Of a stretch of DNA of 64,000 bases, positions 12,102-24,411 are shown piece after piece (position 1 is the first letter of the stretch; every line of letters starts with the position of its first letter). The notes below the pieces were generated by a model. It was not told where the DNA came from, made no database searches, and saw only the letters and a list, made by a program, of their open reading frames with translations. Source of the DNA: Benincasa hispida (taxonomy: Eukaryota; Streptophyta; Magnoliopsida; Cucurbitales; Cucurbitaceae); NCBI RefSeq assembly GCF_009727055.1, contig NC_052357.1, forward strand, positions 21,342,966 through 21,406,965, read 5' to 3'. The position numbers and the translations under genes were made by a program.

Positions 12102-13494
12102 TGATAGCACCTTAAAAGTGTTACAATTTCTAGCTTACTCTACCATTGTTCGTGAATTTTTATGTATTTACTACATATTTTGTAGGAAATAATCATTCGA
12201 GGGGTAAAATGGTTAATTGAAGCGAAAAAGAATCAAAAGGAGCTAATTTGGAGCTCAAAAGCATGAACCAAGCAAAAGGTAGAAAAAATACAAAATTTCC
12301 CTTGATGAGAGCGCAGTGGTGCTTACCATGCTCTATGCTCAATGCTGAAGGGCAAAGAGAAACTTTCCTGGGAGCGCAGCGGCGCTTCCTTGTAGCACAT
12401 TTGTGTTGCGAATTTTGATGGAACAATGCAGATGTGCACATGCGGACAATTTGAGGTGGATGCCTACCTGAGTGCCTCAACACTCGTTAATGCACTACAG
12501 CAAAAAAAGACTCGATATAAATAGTTTTTGCAATTTTTGGGCAAAGGAGAGAGCAGATTCACTTCGTTCATTTTTCCAGATTTTTATCCAAACACTTCAC
12601 CATTATTTTTCTATCTCTCAATCTCTTTTCTCTCAATAATCCCTTGTATTACTTCAACTTTTTGTAAGAATTTAAGGATGTTGATGGGCTAAGGTGAGTC
12701 TTTCTTGGAAATAGGTAGTTGATTTCTAATTTTTGAGAATTTCTTGTATTCTTTTTGGCATGTTTTATGAATTCTTGGTTGAATCTTGTGCATATTCTTA
12801 TTAGATTTTGGTTTGAATGAATTGACAACTCATAATAATTGAAATCTTGTATGCAAAACACATATGGCACTATAGCATAATTGTGTTCGGTTGCAAAATT
12901 AGGGATTCTTGCTAGGGTTAAAAGACTTTTTCTTTAATTCTTGTAAGCATGAACTGATTAATTTCAATCATAAAATCAAATTAAAAATCTAGGCTTTCCG
13001 GTTTCAATATCACACCCATTATTCTTAATGCAAGTTCTTTTTGGTATGAAAAACCACTAAAGGAAAAAATACTCAAAAGGAATTTAGGGTTAAACAAGAT
13101 TTAGATTTTGTTTAATTAATTAGGGCAATTAGAAGTTCTCTCTAATCGGTTGTGGAATTCATGAAAAATGCCATAATTATTTGATTCGACGATAGAATTA
13201 AAATTGACAATCCTATTCCCAAGAATTTTACAATGAGATTTCTAAAAACAAAAATATTTCTCTCTACAAATTTTTGCAATTTACGTTCTTGTATATTTTT
13301 ACATTGTCTTTCAAAACAAACCCCCCATCACAATTGAATTCACTAATTGTCTCAAGCTAGTCAAAGGTTCCTTGTAGAGATGATTCGATCTTGCCTTCTA
13401 TACTATGTAATTAGTGTAGGTTGCATTCATCAATTTTTTTACAAATTTATTTGATCCTAGGAGTGTGTTTACGACGACATTTTTGAGGCGATCA
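12102..13494 (+). mobile_element. Gypsy LTR (1.39 kb) with internal sequence on both sides
   Basis: Starts TGATAGCACC after a polypurine tract and ends ..GATCA three bases before a tRNA-Asp-type primer-binding site. It includes the GAGCGCAG-type repeats common in Athila LTRs (12309-12400) and a TATA box at 12516-12523. Because internal 3' sequence lies on its left and primer site plus leader on its right, it is at once a 3' LTR and a 5' LTR. Confidence 0.8.
12516..12523 (+). promoter_or_regulatory. TATA box of gypsy LTR
   Basis: TATAAATA in the context ctcgaTATAAATAgttt, located after the U3 repeats and before the pyrimidine-rich leader of this LTR. Confidence 0.55.
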
Positions 13495-13497
13495 AAA

Positions 13498-13515
13498 TGG
13501 CGTGGTTGTTGGGGA
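13498..13515 (+). other. Primer-binding site, tRNA-Asp type
   Basis: TGGCGTGGTTGTTGGGGA, which differs from the standard plant gypsy tRNA-Asp primer site at a few positions, mostly C-to-T. The changes are consistent with deamination of methylated cytosine. Confidence 0.8.
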
Positions 13516-13724
13516 ACCTTAGCAACTAGTTTAGGAAATTTTGAATTCTAGAAAAAAAAAAACTCTAAAAAAAGATTGTGTGTGATTAACTTTCCTTTGG
13601 TGTATGGCTCGCTCCTTTGGGAGTTTCATGCTTTTTCTTTCTTTCTTTCTTTTTTTTTTTTTGTAGATATAACTTAAGAGGAATGACAAATACGAAGGGA
13701 AAGAAGAAGAGGAGAAGAATATAT
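13516..13724 (+). pseudogene. Gypsy leader and gag start, truncated
   Basis: Leader sequence followed by an ATG at 13684 that opens a short Lys/Arg-rich reading frame (MTNTKGKKKRRRIY). This resembles a gag N-terminus but is too short to prove. It is cut at 13725 by the insertion of the next copia LTR, so no functional gag remains here. Confidence 0.5.
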
Positions 13725-15748
13725 TGTTGAGATATATGCTCTAAAGCCTCGTAGTTAATAAGTTATTTGAAATAATGGTTGATTTTTGTTATATAGGCAA
13801 TTATCCATTAAGGAAAGATCCAAGATTATTTTATGTAACTTGAACAATGTGCAATAGACATACAGATGGATCATTTTCAAGTAATAACTTAAATGGTTTG
13901 TAGTATATGAATAAGGTTGAATGCCTTATCCCGATGACACAATGGACGCGACCCACTTTGTAATGTTACAAGAGTTGTAAGTGTTACAAACAATTTGATT
14001 TAAATCTTTCATGTGGAGACATCTTATACAAAGAGTTTGTATAAGATTGAATCGCGGAATGACTAATCTCTCTTTATAACATTATTGACTGAAGAGATTA
14101 ACATTTCATAGGATGACCATAGGTAACTCGACCTCAATCTTGAGTGAGTTATGAACTCCTCTCCATGAAGGCAATCCTTTGATTTGTATGGGTGAGAGCG
14201 GCCCCAATTATCGACTCAATGAGTCTACCATTTTGGGGATTCGTCTGAGTAGGGAGTTGAATACATAACTACAAAAGATGGAATTCACTTATTCCCGTCT
14301 TTAGGATAAGTACATGAATTGCTCCATAAAATGCTGACTTCGGATCTTGAACAATGGGGTCCCTCCCTCTCATTGGCCCAAGAGGATTTTGTTTATGGTA
14401 GAAATATAAATAGGTTGTTCATTAGAGGATCAGTAACACTTAAGGAGTAAGGGGTAGCCATAGGGGTAAAACGGTAATTTAACCCAACTGTAGATATGAG
14501 CAATTTGTGAAGGGTTGACTTACTGATAATTGGTTATATCCGTGGGCACAAGAATATATTTACAATGCGAAGAGTATAGTTGTGGATCTACAATGCGAAG
14601 AGTATAGTTGTGGATCTTTAGTGGAGTGATCCACAATTAATGAATGTTGATTAATTTAATTAATTAATCTTGTATCATTGAAGCTTCTAACCCGTAGGTC
14701 CATTAGGTCCCCTACTAGCTCACTAAGAGTAAACCAAGAAATATTTAGTTTTGGAAGAATTTGAATTGTTCAAATTCTAAGGGAATTTAAATTAACTGTA
14801 TATGTTACAATTAATATATTGTATATGATACAATTAATATAATATATATCGATACATTATATTTTACAGTTAATTTTGAACATATTCAAAATTAAACTGC
14901 ATAATATGATAATGTATTTGAATAAGATTCAAATATTAAAGTACGAATGATATTCATATTATAACTATAGGATAAATTTAATATGAATGAGATTCATATT
15001 AGAACTATATGATAAATTTAAAATGAATGAGATTCATATTAAAATGATAAGTTAAATTTAGGATAACAATACATAACACCTTAATGAAGGTCCTATATTT
15101 CAATTATGTCAACCAACTATTATTTTCACAAATTTCTAAGTAGGTTAGTTAATTATACAAAAATTAAGATCCAATTACCTTCAAACCTAAAATTATACTC
15201 CTTGTGGTGGGCATCTAGAGAGAGAAAATGTATTTCTGATATATTTTTCCATATTTACGAAGCATCTTTAATGTTGGAAAGAGAAAATATTTATTATATT
15301 CTATTAATTATTTGAGATTGAGTGGGAAAGATAGAATACAGAGGAGAGAACAAAAGAGTAGTGAGAGATCTGTCTAAAAATCATCCTCCAAAATGCAGGC
15401 GGCTAGGGTAATTTAAAGAAAATTCATGATAGGGTCGCGACGCTTGACTCTATGCAATATAGGTCTCTGATCTCCGTCAAATTTTGTAGTGCTGTGACGC
15501 TGCTCCAAAATTGATGCTACTAGAAAAAGTGTTGAGCGTTGGTGGTGCTGATGCGCCTTCAGGGGCATTTTTGTCACTTTTGCTCATTTGAAGCCCAAGT
15601 TGACCTCTTAAATTTTCAAATAAGTTTGTTTTGTTTCGAAATTGGTGCTAAGGATCGGATCTACTTAAATTATGCTCAATGCTTATAAAATCAAGGAATA
15701 AACATGTGAAATACGAGAACAATCCGAATTAAAAGAATGAGATAACAT
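13725..15748 (+). mobile_element. Copia element N, 5' LTR
   Basis: LTR starting TGTTGAGATATATGCTCTAAAGCC. The same start is found at 17814 (TGCTGGGATGTATGCTC) after a copia polypurine tract, so these are the two LTRs of one element. The body is a diverged relative of the A/B/E family (same 'ggatgaccatagg' and 'gggtgagag' blocks). It contains a perfect 28-bp tandem duplication at 14561-14616. It probably continues after the hAT insertion to about 16460. The open frame at 15106-15315 is LTR sequence. Confidence 0.75.
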
Positions 15749-15756
15749 ATTTTAGG

Positions 15757-16434
15757 TAGAGATGTCCATGGGACAGGATAAGGACGGGGAAGCCCTCCCC
15801 AACCGCATCCCCGCTCTCCTATTCCATTCCCTGTTCCCACGAGGACGGGGTGGGGATTCTCCGCAGAGATTTCGTCAGGATCGGATTCCCTACGTGAAAT
15901 ATTTTTCCGCCATCATTTTTTTCTAACAATTTTTTATTTCAATTAAATATATATTTTTAACAATTCCTTAAACATATCCAATACAACTTTTATTTAAATA
16001 AAACATTATCAATTTTGGTAATAAAAACAATAATACACGTTCAATTTAAAAATATAATTAAAATGTTAAATTCTCATAATTTTTATAAATTAAAGTTCAA
16101 CAATTAGAACATTCTATCTTAAATATTACAACATCTAAAGAATTAAAGTAATAAAGTCTTAAACTTAAATAATTAAAACCTCCATAAGTATCTTAACAAA
16201 GTCTACAATATATATATATATATATATATATTTGTATGGGTGTTATGAATTAATTTATATACAAAAGTCAAGGTGAGGCGAGGGTATGGGATGGGGTCGG
16301 GTTCAGGGTCGAGGTTGGGGAATATATTCCTCGGCCCCGACCCCGAATTACAAATGGAGAAAAAAAATTACCCATTCCCTCGTTTGAGGCAGGTCCCTGC
16401 GGGTTGACCCCATGAGGTTTTTTGGACATCTCTA
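15757..16434. mobile_element. hAT-type non-autonomous element, 678 bp
   Basis: Terminal inverted repeats TAGAGATGTCCA (15757-15768) and TGGACATCTCTA (16423-16434) flank a 678-bp element. It is bordered by a perfect 8-bp target duplication ATTTTAGG at 15749-15756 and 16435-16442. An 8-bp duplication and TIRs beginning TA(G) are typical of the hAT superfamily. Both ends carry G/C-rich subterminal sequence (gggacaggataaggacgggg and its counterpart near 16380-16415), and the middle is AT-rich with a TA microsatellite at 16209-16231. No transposase is encoded. It lies inside the copia N 5' LTR. Confidence 0.9.
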
Positions 16435-16460
16435 ATTTTAGGTGCTATCAATGTACTTAA

Positions 16461-17813
16461 CCTCAGTCTATTTTTGTAGCTTTTCTTGATGGGGTAAAAC
16501 CCATAGGATATGAATGGATCTACAAAAGGAGATATAAAAGTGTAGGATTTGAAGATACAAATATTCAAAATGAGAATATTAGCAAACGGTGAGAACTAGC
16601 ATGACAACTGGTAAGAAAATTATACTGTGAGTCAATTTTCTCACTTGTTACTAGTTGAGTCTTTATGCATTATTTGATTCATAGTTGCATATGAAATATA
16701 CAAAAATGAATTAATTTTTTTATGAAAAGAAGTTCAATGCATCTACACAAATCAAGAAATTTTTCGAAGATTGAATTGTAAAAGGTTTCCAAAATCGTGA
16801 TGTTCATTTGAGAAATGAATTTCACAATTAGGTTCTTTGAGTATAAAGTTTGATATAGTATCATAATCTATGACTTTGAATAATAACAATGTTTTTGTAT
16901 AGATAAGGAATTGAAAAGTGGGTGTTTATCTATTTTTTTATTGATATTTACTCATTATGCATGAAGTAAAAATCAGTATGAAAGTTTGACTATTTAACCA
17001 ATTTCAAATAGTTGATTTGAAGTGATATTGTATATTAAAAGTCCACATAGAGATGTTGAGGACATTATGTTAAGTTTGTCTCATGCATCTTACATTTATA
17101 AATTTGTTGTTGAATGTTTGATGTAATGACTTTAGACAGAATGATAGTGTATCATTCTAAAGTGAAGTTAAAATATCTGAGGAAAAGTTTTCTAAGACAT
17201 CTAAAGTGTTGAGGGGGATGTAATTCTTACATGAGACTTATTAATGTTTAATATAAAATTGGTTAGTATATCTATAAAGTCAAGGTATGACCATTGAGTT
17301 TGAAAATTAAAACTTATGAATAGTGAGATGTTGGTGTATAAAGTTTATGATTTGATCTTTTACGAGATACACTGTCTCATACAAGGTTCATTAAAATCCA
17401 TGTTTTATCCTAAGTGGTATAACTTGGACTACAAGGTATTGTGTATAAAGAAATAATTTGCATAACCATGGTATATCCTTCAATATTTCAAAGTTATTTC
17501 AGATATGAAATGATATATCCACTTTATGAGATAGTGTTGTGCACGGACTAAGTATGAGGATATTTGTAAACACCAAGTTGCAGGAATAAAAATAGATTAA
17601 GAGAAATGTCATAGTGGTGACCAAATGGTAGTTGTTGCCATAACAGTTTGAATTATATAATAGGATTCTCTAGGCTAAAGTGTGAGAAGATCTCCTAGAA
17701 TATCTAAGACTACGAGACATGTCTCTAGTGCGCTAGGGAAAGTGGGAGAACATGTTGGGTATAGAGTATGTCCTAGGATACATGTCTCACCAACTTTAGT
17801 GCAGGTGGGAGAT
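16461..17813 (+). pseudogene. Copia element N internal remnant (RT start and pol end)
   Basis: At about 16484-16540 the translation FLDGVKPIGYEWIYKRRYKS matches the start of copia reverse transcriptase (LPKGKK.IGCKWVYK.K). At 17675-17790 the sequence matches the last codons of copia pol and the region before the 3' LTR, and aligns directly with 2925-3035 of element A. What lies between is heavily decayed with many stops. A polypurine tract, gcaggtgggaga, ends at about 17812. The element cannot encode a working polyprotein. Confidence 0.7.
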
Positions 17814-18705
17814 TGCTGGGATGTATGCTCTAAAGCCTCATAGTTAATAAGTTATTTGAAAGTGGTTGATTTTTTATATATGCAATTAACCATTAAGAAA
17901 AGCTCCAAAGTTATTTTATGTAACTTAAATAGTATGTGGTAGATATAGGTGGATCATGTTCAAGTACTACATAATGTTCAAGTACTACATACTATTCAAG
18001 TAATAACCTAAATAGTCTATAATATTTGGATAAGGTTGGATGTTTTATCCTTGTGACACTAAGGATACGACCCACTTTATAAATATTACAAGAGTTGTAA
18101 GTGTTACAAACGATTTAATCCATGTGGAGACAAATGAGTGGGGGTATCTTATACAAAGAGTTTGTATAAGACCGAACTGCAAAATGATTAATCTCTCTCT
18201 ATAAGACCGTTGATTGAAGAGATTAACATTTCATAAGATGACTATAGGTAACTTAACCTAAATCCTGAGTGAGCTATGGACTCTTGTCTATGAGGGCAGT
18301 CATTTAATTTGTATGGGTGAGAGTGGCCGAGTCGTCGACTCAATAAGCTTACCATTTTGGGGATTTGTTTAAGGGAGCTGGAAACATAGCTACATAAGAT
18401 GAAATTCACTCCTTCCCACATTTAGGGTAAGTAGATGAATTGTTCCCTTAAATGCTGACTCCGGATCTTGAACAATGGGGCCCCTCCTTTTCATTAGTCC
18501 GAGAGGGTTTTGTTTCTGGTAGGACCATAAACAGGTTGTTCGTTAGATGATTAGTAAGATTTAAGAAGAGGTAACTACATGAGTAAAGCAGTAATTTAAC
18601 CCAATTGTAGTTACGAGCAATCCATAAGAGTTGACTTATTGATAATTGGTTATATCTGTGCATACATAAATGTATCTACAATGTGAAGAGTATAGCTGTA
18701 GGTCC
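17814..18705 (+). mobile_element. Copia element N, 3' LTR, truncated
   Basis: Begins TGCTGGGATGTATGCTC and parallels the 5' LTR at 13725 block for block until about 18700 (the 'gcgaagagtatag' block), where the similarity stops. The second half of the LTR is missing. The right end is approximate. Confidence 0.75.
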
Positions 18706-20096
18706 TTAAACAAACCGTGAAGAGGGGCAAATGAACAAGGGAGCTTCTCATTAATCAAAGGAGGACTAGACAGTCAGGTAGGGTTTGTCCATCTTGATGA
18801 TCAATAGATTTCACCATGTTTACGGCCTATCGAATGGGATGAAAAGTTCAATATCTTCTTATTAAAAGGATATACATATATAAATAAAATTGAAACAATA
18901 TAATTTCAAGTGCGGGTTCTCAAAATATATATTAAATGAATAAAGGGTTAAAGTGAGCTTAGTAATTGATACGTCTTCCTTTTCCTAAGTCGGAAACATC
19001 GCTTCACATCCTTTAAATTATTGTAATAATAATTATTTTTTTAAAAAAAAAAAAAACTCAAAGGGAAAAAGTTATATTTTCACGTCATTGTCGACAAGGG
19101 ACCGTTTTAAAATTCTTCTGGGTTGTAAAATCCGGTGGAAACTAAATGGGCTTGGGTTTTGTGAGTAAATTGGGCCTGGTCCATTTCCGTTAATTTCGCA
19201 GGTAAATTAGATATATACCTATTTTTGCTTCTATGACGTTATGGTATTATTTCTTCTTCTTTTTTTCCTTGCTCATTTTGAGTTTAAATATTTGTTGAAA
19301 TTTTGATGGAAAAATATAGGTAAATGAGGTTGAGGTGCTCTTTTAAGCCCAAATTAAAAGCAATTTAATTATCTACCAATTTTTTATCAACCTATAATTA
19401 TGCATATTCTCGTGAAAAAGTTCAAATCTATATACTTCACATTTGTTATACTAAAAAAAATTACTCAATATATGTGGAGCATAAAAACAAAATTTAAAAT
19501 TCCATAAATAGTGTCTACTTCCCTAGAATGGAAATCGAGGAATGGGAATAAAAAAATGTGGGATCCACTTCATTATCCTTGATGATGTTTACCACTTTCT
19601 ACTATACCATGCTCTCTTTTTTCTAGAAAAAAAAAATGGATTGTTTTTAAATAAAGAAAAATGAATTAATTTATTTACAAATATAGTAAAATAATATTTA
19701 TAGTGATACATCACGATAAACTGTGATAGACCATGATAGATACTGTGAAATTCTGCTATACTTGAAAATATTTTAAGCAGTTTTACCCATTTAAAACAAT
19801 TACCTATTTATTTTCCTTCTTTAAAAATCTATAATATTCATATACAATTGATTTTCTTTTCTTTTTGTTTTATTTCACAAAGTTGTTCCTAAATAGAAAT
19901 TACTAATTTTTCTCATTCTTTTGAAAACCTAAACTAAAAAAGTAAAAAATAAAAAAAAAAAATCATCTTGCTTTACCTTTTATATAACCTCACAATTCCA
20001 TTTATTTTCATAGGACTTGTTTACGAATTGAGTGTTACCCTTTTCTCCATAACTTCAGATTTTGTTTTAAAACGTTTTCTCTATGTTCAATCGATG
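18706..20096. other. Intergenic, AT-rich; one MITE-like repeat
   Basis: No gene is supported. At about 19668-19796 there is a repeat with several CTGTGATAGA/CATGATAGA-type words between 'acaaatatagtaaaa' and 'ctatacttgaaaatattttaagcag' (roughly inverted ends). I recognise this layout as a common short repeat of cucurbit genomes. The rest is poly-A/T-rich sequence without coding features. Confidence 0.5.
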
Positions 20097-20109
20097 ATGT
20101 TCTGATTTT

Positions 20110-21123
20110 TTTTTAGAATAGGTGATATTATTATACAACAACAAGGAGGATCCCACAGCCCGAGATCAAGGCATCAAAGCAACAAAGCACAATGAAAAAT
20201 AGGGCAACAAAACCAAAACAAAGCCAACAGGATAAGACTAGAACAGAACCAACACATAGACGCAAACTTGCAAACCACCAGGAAGAAAGGCAGAGAAAAG
20301 AAACCAAAACCCCACAACCTAGAGGCTACAGTAAAATAGAGAACAACGGAAAAAATATCCGTATACACACTAGATAAGACCAAGAAGGTCAACCCTCTAG
20401 GAAGTAGCACAAGCACGAACCGTAGAGACTATAACGTGAACCAGAGCAGACACTGACCTCGATAGACCTCCATGCAGCCGTCGATTATATTCCTGCCAGA
20501 TGTAATATATGGACGCACACTAGAAAACACGGAACAACTTACTACGAACCCCCTTACCCGACCCCACTCAGCACAACCAACTCAACTCTACATTCCAACC
20601 AGCCACCTGATGCGTCGAACCCAATTGACGCAACACACTAGACCACACCTCTCTCCCAAACCCACACTCAAAAAATAAATGATTCCGCAACTCCACACCT
20701 CCCTCACACAGAAGACAGCCCCCTCTGACAACACACCCCAACTCCTCAACCAATCCCGCGTACCCAACGTGTCTCTCACTGCTAACCACACAGAAGTGAC
20801 GCAGAATACCACCCCCGCCCACAAAATACCAGCCCAAGACACCCTAGGACAACGAGGACATATACTCTCCCAAGTACTAACGATAGAAAACCGACCACTA
20901 GCATCCAGCACCCAAATTTAATAATCCTCTCCCCTCACTCTAGGTCTCACTGCCTGGATAAGACTCCAGATCTCAAGCAGCTCCCAAGACACTATAGGCC
21001 ACCTCCAACCTCCCTCACCATCCAAGAACTCCGATAACTGCGCTTCCAAACTACTTCTTGCATCATGAACCACCGTAGACCCATATGAATCCAAAATCGC
21101 GCCCCCGACAGTTAAAGATCCCA
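20110..21123 (-). mobile_element. 5'-truncated LINE (non-LTR retrotransposon)
   Basis: The minus-strand translation runs ILDSYGSTVVHDARSS, ..RVRGEDY, SGRFSIVSTWESICPRCPRV, WLAVRDTLGTRDWL, then CEGGVELRNHLFFECGFGRE. This is the C-terminal zinc-binding domain (zf-RVT) that ends ORF2 of plant L1-type LINEs. It has frameshifts (for example between 20790 and 20760). The plus-strand T run at 20106-20114 is the poly(A) tail of the element. A perfect 13-bp target duplication, ATGTTCTGATTTT, flanks it at 20097-20109 and 21124-21136. Only the last kilobase of the LINE is present, a typical 5' truncation. Overlapping plus-strand frames (20192, 20472, 20679) are shadows. Confidence 0.9.
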
Positions 21124-21136
21124 ATGTTCTGATTTT

Positions 21137-23120
21137 GTTGTATGCTTTTGTGATGTATTTTATTTTGTAGCTATTTAATGTTAAAAAAAACACTCATTTG
21201 GACTTAAATTGGTTAAATCAAATTCATTCATAATAAATTCACTATTATTAATATTATTAATATCAAATAAACTGCAATAATTATGAAATTCATTGTTATT
21301 AAATAGGCTATAGATCATAAACTTTTAAATAATTGTTATTATTTAAAAAATAAAAATAAACTTATATTGTAGCATATTCATAATTTATGCATTTTATAAT
21401 TTATTTGAAAAAAAAAAGAAAGAAAATTCGGGTAATAATTTTTAAGAGTAAAAAACAAAGGGTTTAATGAGCGGTTTTAAAAAACAATTGAAGAAAAGAG
21501 ATGGCAATGCTTTATATTGTAGGTGAAAGAAAAAGTTAAAAAATGAATGAATGAATTAAAGTTTAAGCTAAGAATAGAAGTTCAAACACATGATCATTAT
21601 TAACATTAACCGAACCAACTAACTAATTACTCCACTTCCATAAATATTCCAGCTGTACACCACTAATATTACTAAAATATTGATTTGGCATATAATTTTG
21701 CTTGAATTACCAATTTTATTTATTTAGAATTACAAATTTCTATATGTCCATATCTATCTCTATACTTTTTAGGTTGACTCTCTACCATAACTATCATTTA
21801 TTTAAACATTAATGTGACATGTTTAATTCATTCATTAAGTAAACTATTTAACACAATATAGAAACGAAAAAAAGACAGCTCTTTTTGCTTAGTTGGCTTT
21901 ATCTTACTACATTAGAAGGAATATATATATATATATAGTAATACTGTAATATAATATATATAATTCGATTGACATTAAAACCTTCATTCTAACTAATCGA
22001 CCCGAATCGATAGTTAAGTAGGATTGCAATTCCCCACCTCTTATGTAAAAAAACGTAAAAAATTACTCTTTTCTATGTTATATGATAAATTAGTTTAATT
22101 AATATATTTAATAACAATAATGTTATTAAAAATGACTAATTAGAATCAAAATTCAACAACGTTAAACATAAATAAAATATTTATTTTTAAATTGATATAG
22201 GGTGGATATGGTTTAATTTTTCAAGTGTTTATCTTTGGAAAATTATTTTAGAAAAAGTTAGAATGTTTGGCAACCCACTTAATATAACTTTAAGAAAAAA
22301 ATGAATTTATGAAATAAGTTGGTTCGAGAGAAACACATGATATCGACTTTTAGAAAGAAAAAAAAAAGAGTATTTAATGATTAATCTCTTCCTAATTTGT
22401 ATTATATATAAAATCACTAAAATATCCTCACTAATCATCTACCTCACATGTCCATCATGGCTGTTGTCGGCTACCACCCCATTCGTCAGTCAAGTCCAGC
22501 TACAATTATTGCTAACAATCTACTCTTGGAAAATTTTCGACAACCATCTCCGACGATCAACTTAGATGACCACCACCACGGATCACCTCCAACAATCATC
22601 TTCGTGCGACCACCTCTAACGACTAACTTTGATGACCATCTCTGACAACTAACTCCAATGACCAACTCTAGCAAAGAACTCTAATTCAATGACCAGGTCT
22701 AACGACTGGCTTTGTTAACCAAATGCATCGATTATCTCCAACGATCAACTCTAATAACTAACTCTAATGACCAATTAAATCGATTATATGCCAAAAAGAC
22801 TTGGCTAATAACTTCTTTAAAAAAATTTCAAATCTAAAATTATTAGTTCATATTTTCATAGTATTTACTGTTTAATAATAGTCTTTATAGTAATTTGACA
22901 GTAGTAGTAAAGTAACAAACCATATAAATTTGTAAGTAAAAGCACTTTTGCGAAAAATGCAACCAAATACAAAGTGTTTTCTTTTAAACCATATTTATAA
23001 AAAGTGTATATCGAAAATGACCTATGAAAAACACGTCTTTCTAGGCAATTCAAACAAATCTATAATTAACTTAAAGTAAACAAGAATAAACTTCTATAAA
23101 CAAAAACATAATTATGAATA
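21137..23120. other. Intergenic AT-rich DNA with a degenerate CAAC-rich repeat
   Basis: No gene is supported. At about 22540-22780 the plus strand is a degenerate tandem repeat built on words like 'tccaacgatcaactctaatga' with a period of roughly 20 bases. Elsewhere there are AT-rich tracts and a TA microsatellite at about 21921-21937. Confidence 0.5.
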
Positions 23121-23126
23121 ATTTAA

Positions 23127-23440
23127 GTCCCGTTCGGTAATCATTTTATTTTTATTTTTATTTTTTAAAAATTAAGTCTATTTTCTCACATTTTTTTACA
23201 ATGGATTTTATCTTTATTAAGTAGAAGAATTTAATTCTTAACGAAATTCAAAAATAAAATAAAATGTTAAAAAATTATTTTTTTTAGTTTTCAAAACTTG
23301 CCTTAGTTTTTTAAAACATAGATAAAATGTAGATAATAAAGCATGAAATTTTAGAGGTGGTAGGGATATTTATAAACTTAATTTTCAAAAACTAAGAATA
23401 AAAAATCAACCTTAATTAGTGATTCATTTTCTAATTTTCA
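23127..23440. mobile_element. MITE-like repeat (family shared with 58609-58912)
   Basis: Begins tcccgttcggtaatcatttta and continues with the 'aaaaattaagtctatttt' block that also opens the element at 58609. It also contains 'gaggtggtagggatatttataaac', the reverse counterpart of the 'aaacacctcttccacc' block at 58667-58682. This is the common plant 'CCCGTTTGGTAACCATTT' MITE type. Ends are approximate and no target duplication was identified. Confidence 0.5.
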
Positions 23441-23943
23441 TAGCACCTAATAGTTAAAATTAATAATATGAATAGTATAGCCAAATTCGTTAATAGACAG
23501 GAGTCTTAAAACAAATTTGACAATATAGTTAGAGGTTCGAATTCTCATCCTATATTTAGTTATATGTTGAATTAATTATTATATTAAATAAATACTTTTG
23601 TAATAATAATAATGACAAATGCCTTGTCCACCATCTTAAGATTTATGAGCACAATCTTAACTTTATGGTAAAGCTCAGCCTTTGTTCAATTATAATGTTT
23701 AAAATAGGATACTTTTTCTTTGTTAATGTAATTATATATATATATTTTTACTATAATAACAACCAGGTAATAATTCAATTAATTCCTAAATTTGATATTA
23801 CACTTCAAAGTTGGGGGGCAAAAAAGAAAAAAGGGGGAAAAAGAAGGGTAAAAAGGAAAAAAAAATATCAGCGGATAGGATTTTCTTCTCCTTATACGGT
23901 GGATCCTTACCGTCCATCTCCATACCCAATAATGTCCAGCGGA

Positions 23944-24405
23944 TTATTCCGCCACCGTTGGCAACCGTCCGCCACCCCAACTCGGCCGGACAGATTCCGG
24001 CGGAGGCAATCGTCCCTGCGCCACCACCAACGACTTGTAGATCTCAGTGATCATTTTTTCATCATACTCCTTCAACGTGCTCCTTCCGGCGCCGGCCCAG
24101 ATCCCATCGCCGCCGCCGCCGCCGCTGCCGGAGCCGATGACCCTCGAGTTTGCAAATGCTAACATCGCCCTGACATAAGAATCCCTCAGCCATAGAAGCA
24201 GTTTCTTGAGTGACGGCAGGCGCCGGAACAACCTGAGCTTAGGCGAGATCTTGATCCGCCAAATCCGCCGCCGCCGCCTCCCTCCAGCGGCCCCTAGTTG
24301 CACGGTCTCCGTCTTACGGCCCACGGAACCAGCCAGTTTCCGGTAGCTTTTCCTCCTCAAGTAACGCCTCAGGCCATTGTAAACGCTGACTGAAACGCCT
24401 TCCAT
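23944..24405 (-). CDS. Small basic plant protein of unknown function, 153 aa
   Basis: Single-exon reading frame of 153 residues. The N-terminus (MEGVSVSVYNGLRRYLRRKS) is basic. An RRRRR run lies at residues 43-47. A leucine- and arginine-rich stretch at 58-75 could be amphipathic. A glycine-rich linker (about 91-100) precedes a conserved-looking EYDEKMITEIYKSL block at 113-126. I recognise this overall design from uncharacterised plant proteins but cannot name a function. There is no signal peptide or clear membrane segment, so cytosolic or nuclear location is only a guess. High GC and intact reading contrast with the surrounding decayed transposons. The start fits a 5'-leader intron: on the minus strand TTAG/GTGAAT at 24507/24506 and TTTCAG/ATTTC at 24412/24411, 6 bases before the ATG. 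Plus-strand frames over it (23665, 23811) are shadows. Confidence 0.8.
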   Translation of the reverse strand: MEGVSVSVYNGLRRYLRRKSYRKLAGSVGRKTETVQLGAAGGRRRRRIWRIKISPKLRLFRRLPSLKKLLLWLRDSYVRAMLAFANSRVIGSGSGGGGGDGIWAGAGRSTLKEYDEKMITEIYKSLVVAQGRLPPPESVRPSWGGGRLPTVAE

Positions 24406-24411
24406 TGAAAT

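Noticed and set aside
20174..20416. 80-residue hydrophobic minus-strand frame
   Set aside because: It lies in the 3' untranslated part of the LINE and is low-complexity, with no family resemblance.
23530..23550. tRNA gene or SINE suggested by a B-box-like GGTTCGAATTCTC
   Set aside because: No A box or cloverleaf could be fitted upstream and no poly(A)/target duplication was found; similar words are common in plant intergenic DNA.
23665..24162. 165-residue plus-strand frame
   Set aside because: It overlaps the minus-strand 153-aa gene antisense; its proline/arginine codons are the shadow of Gly/Arg codons, and its start is AT-rich spacer.
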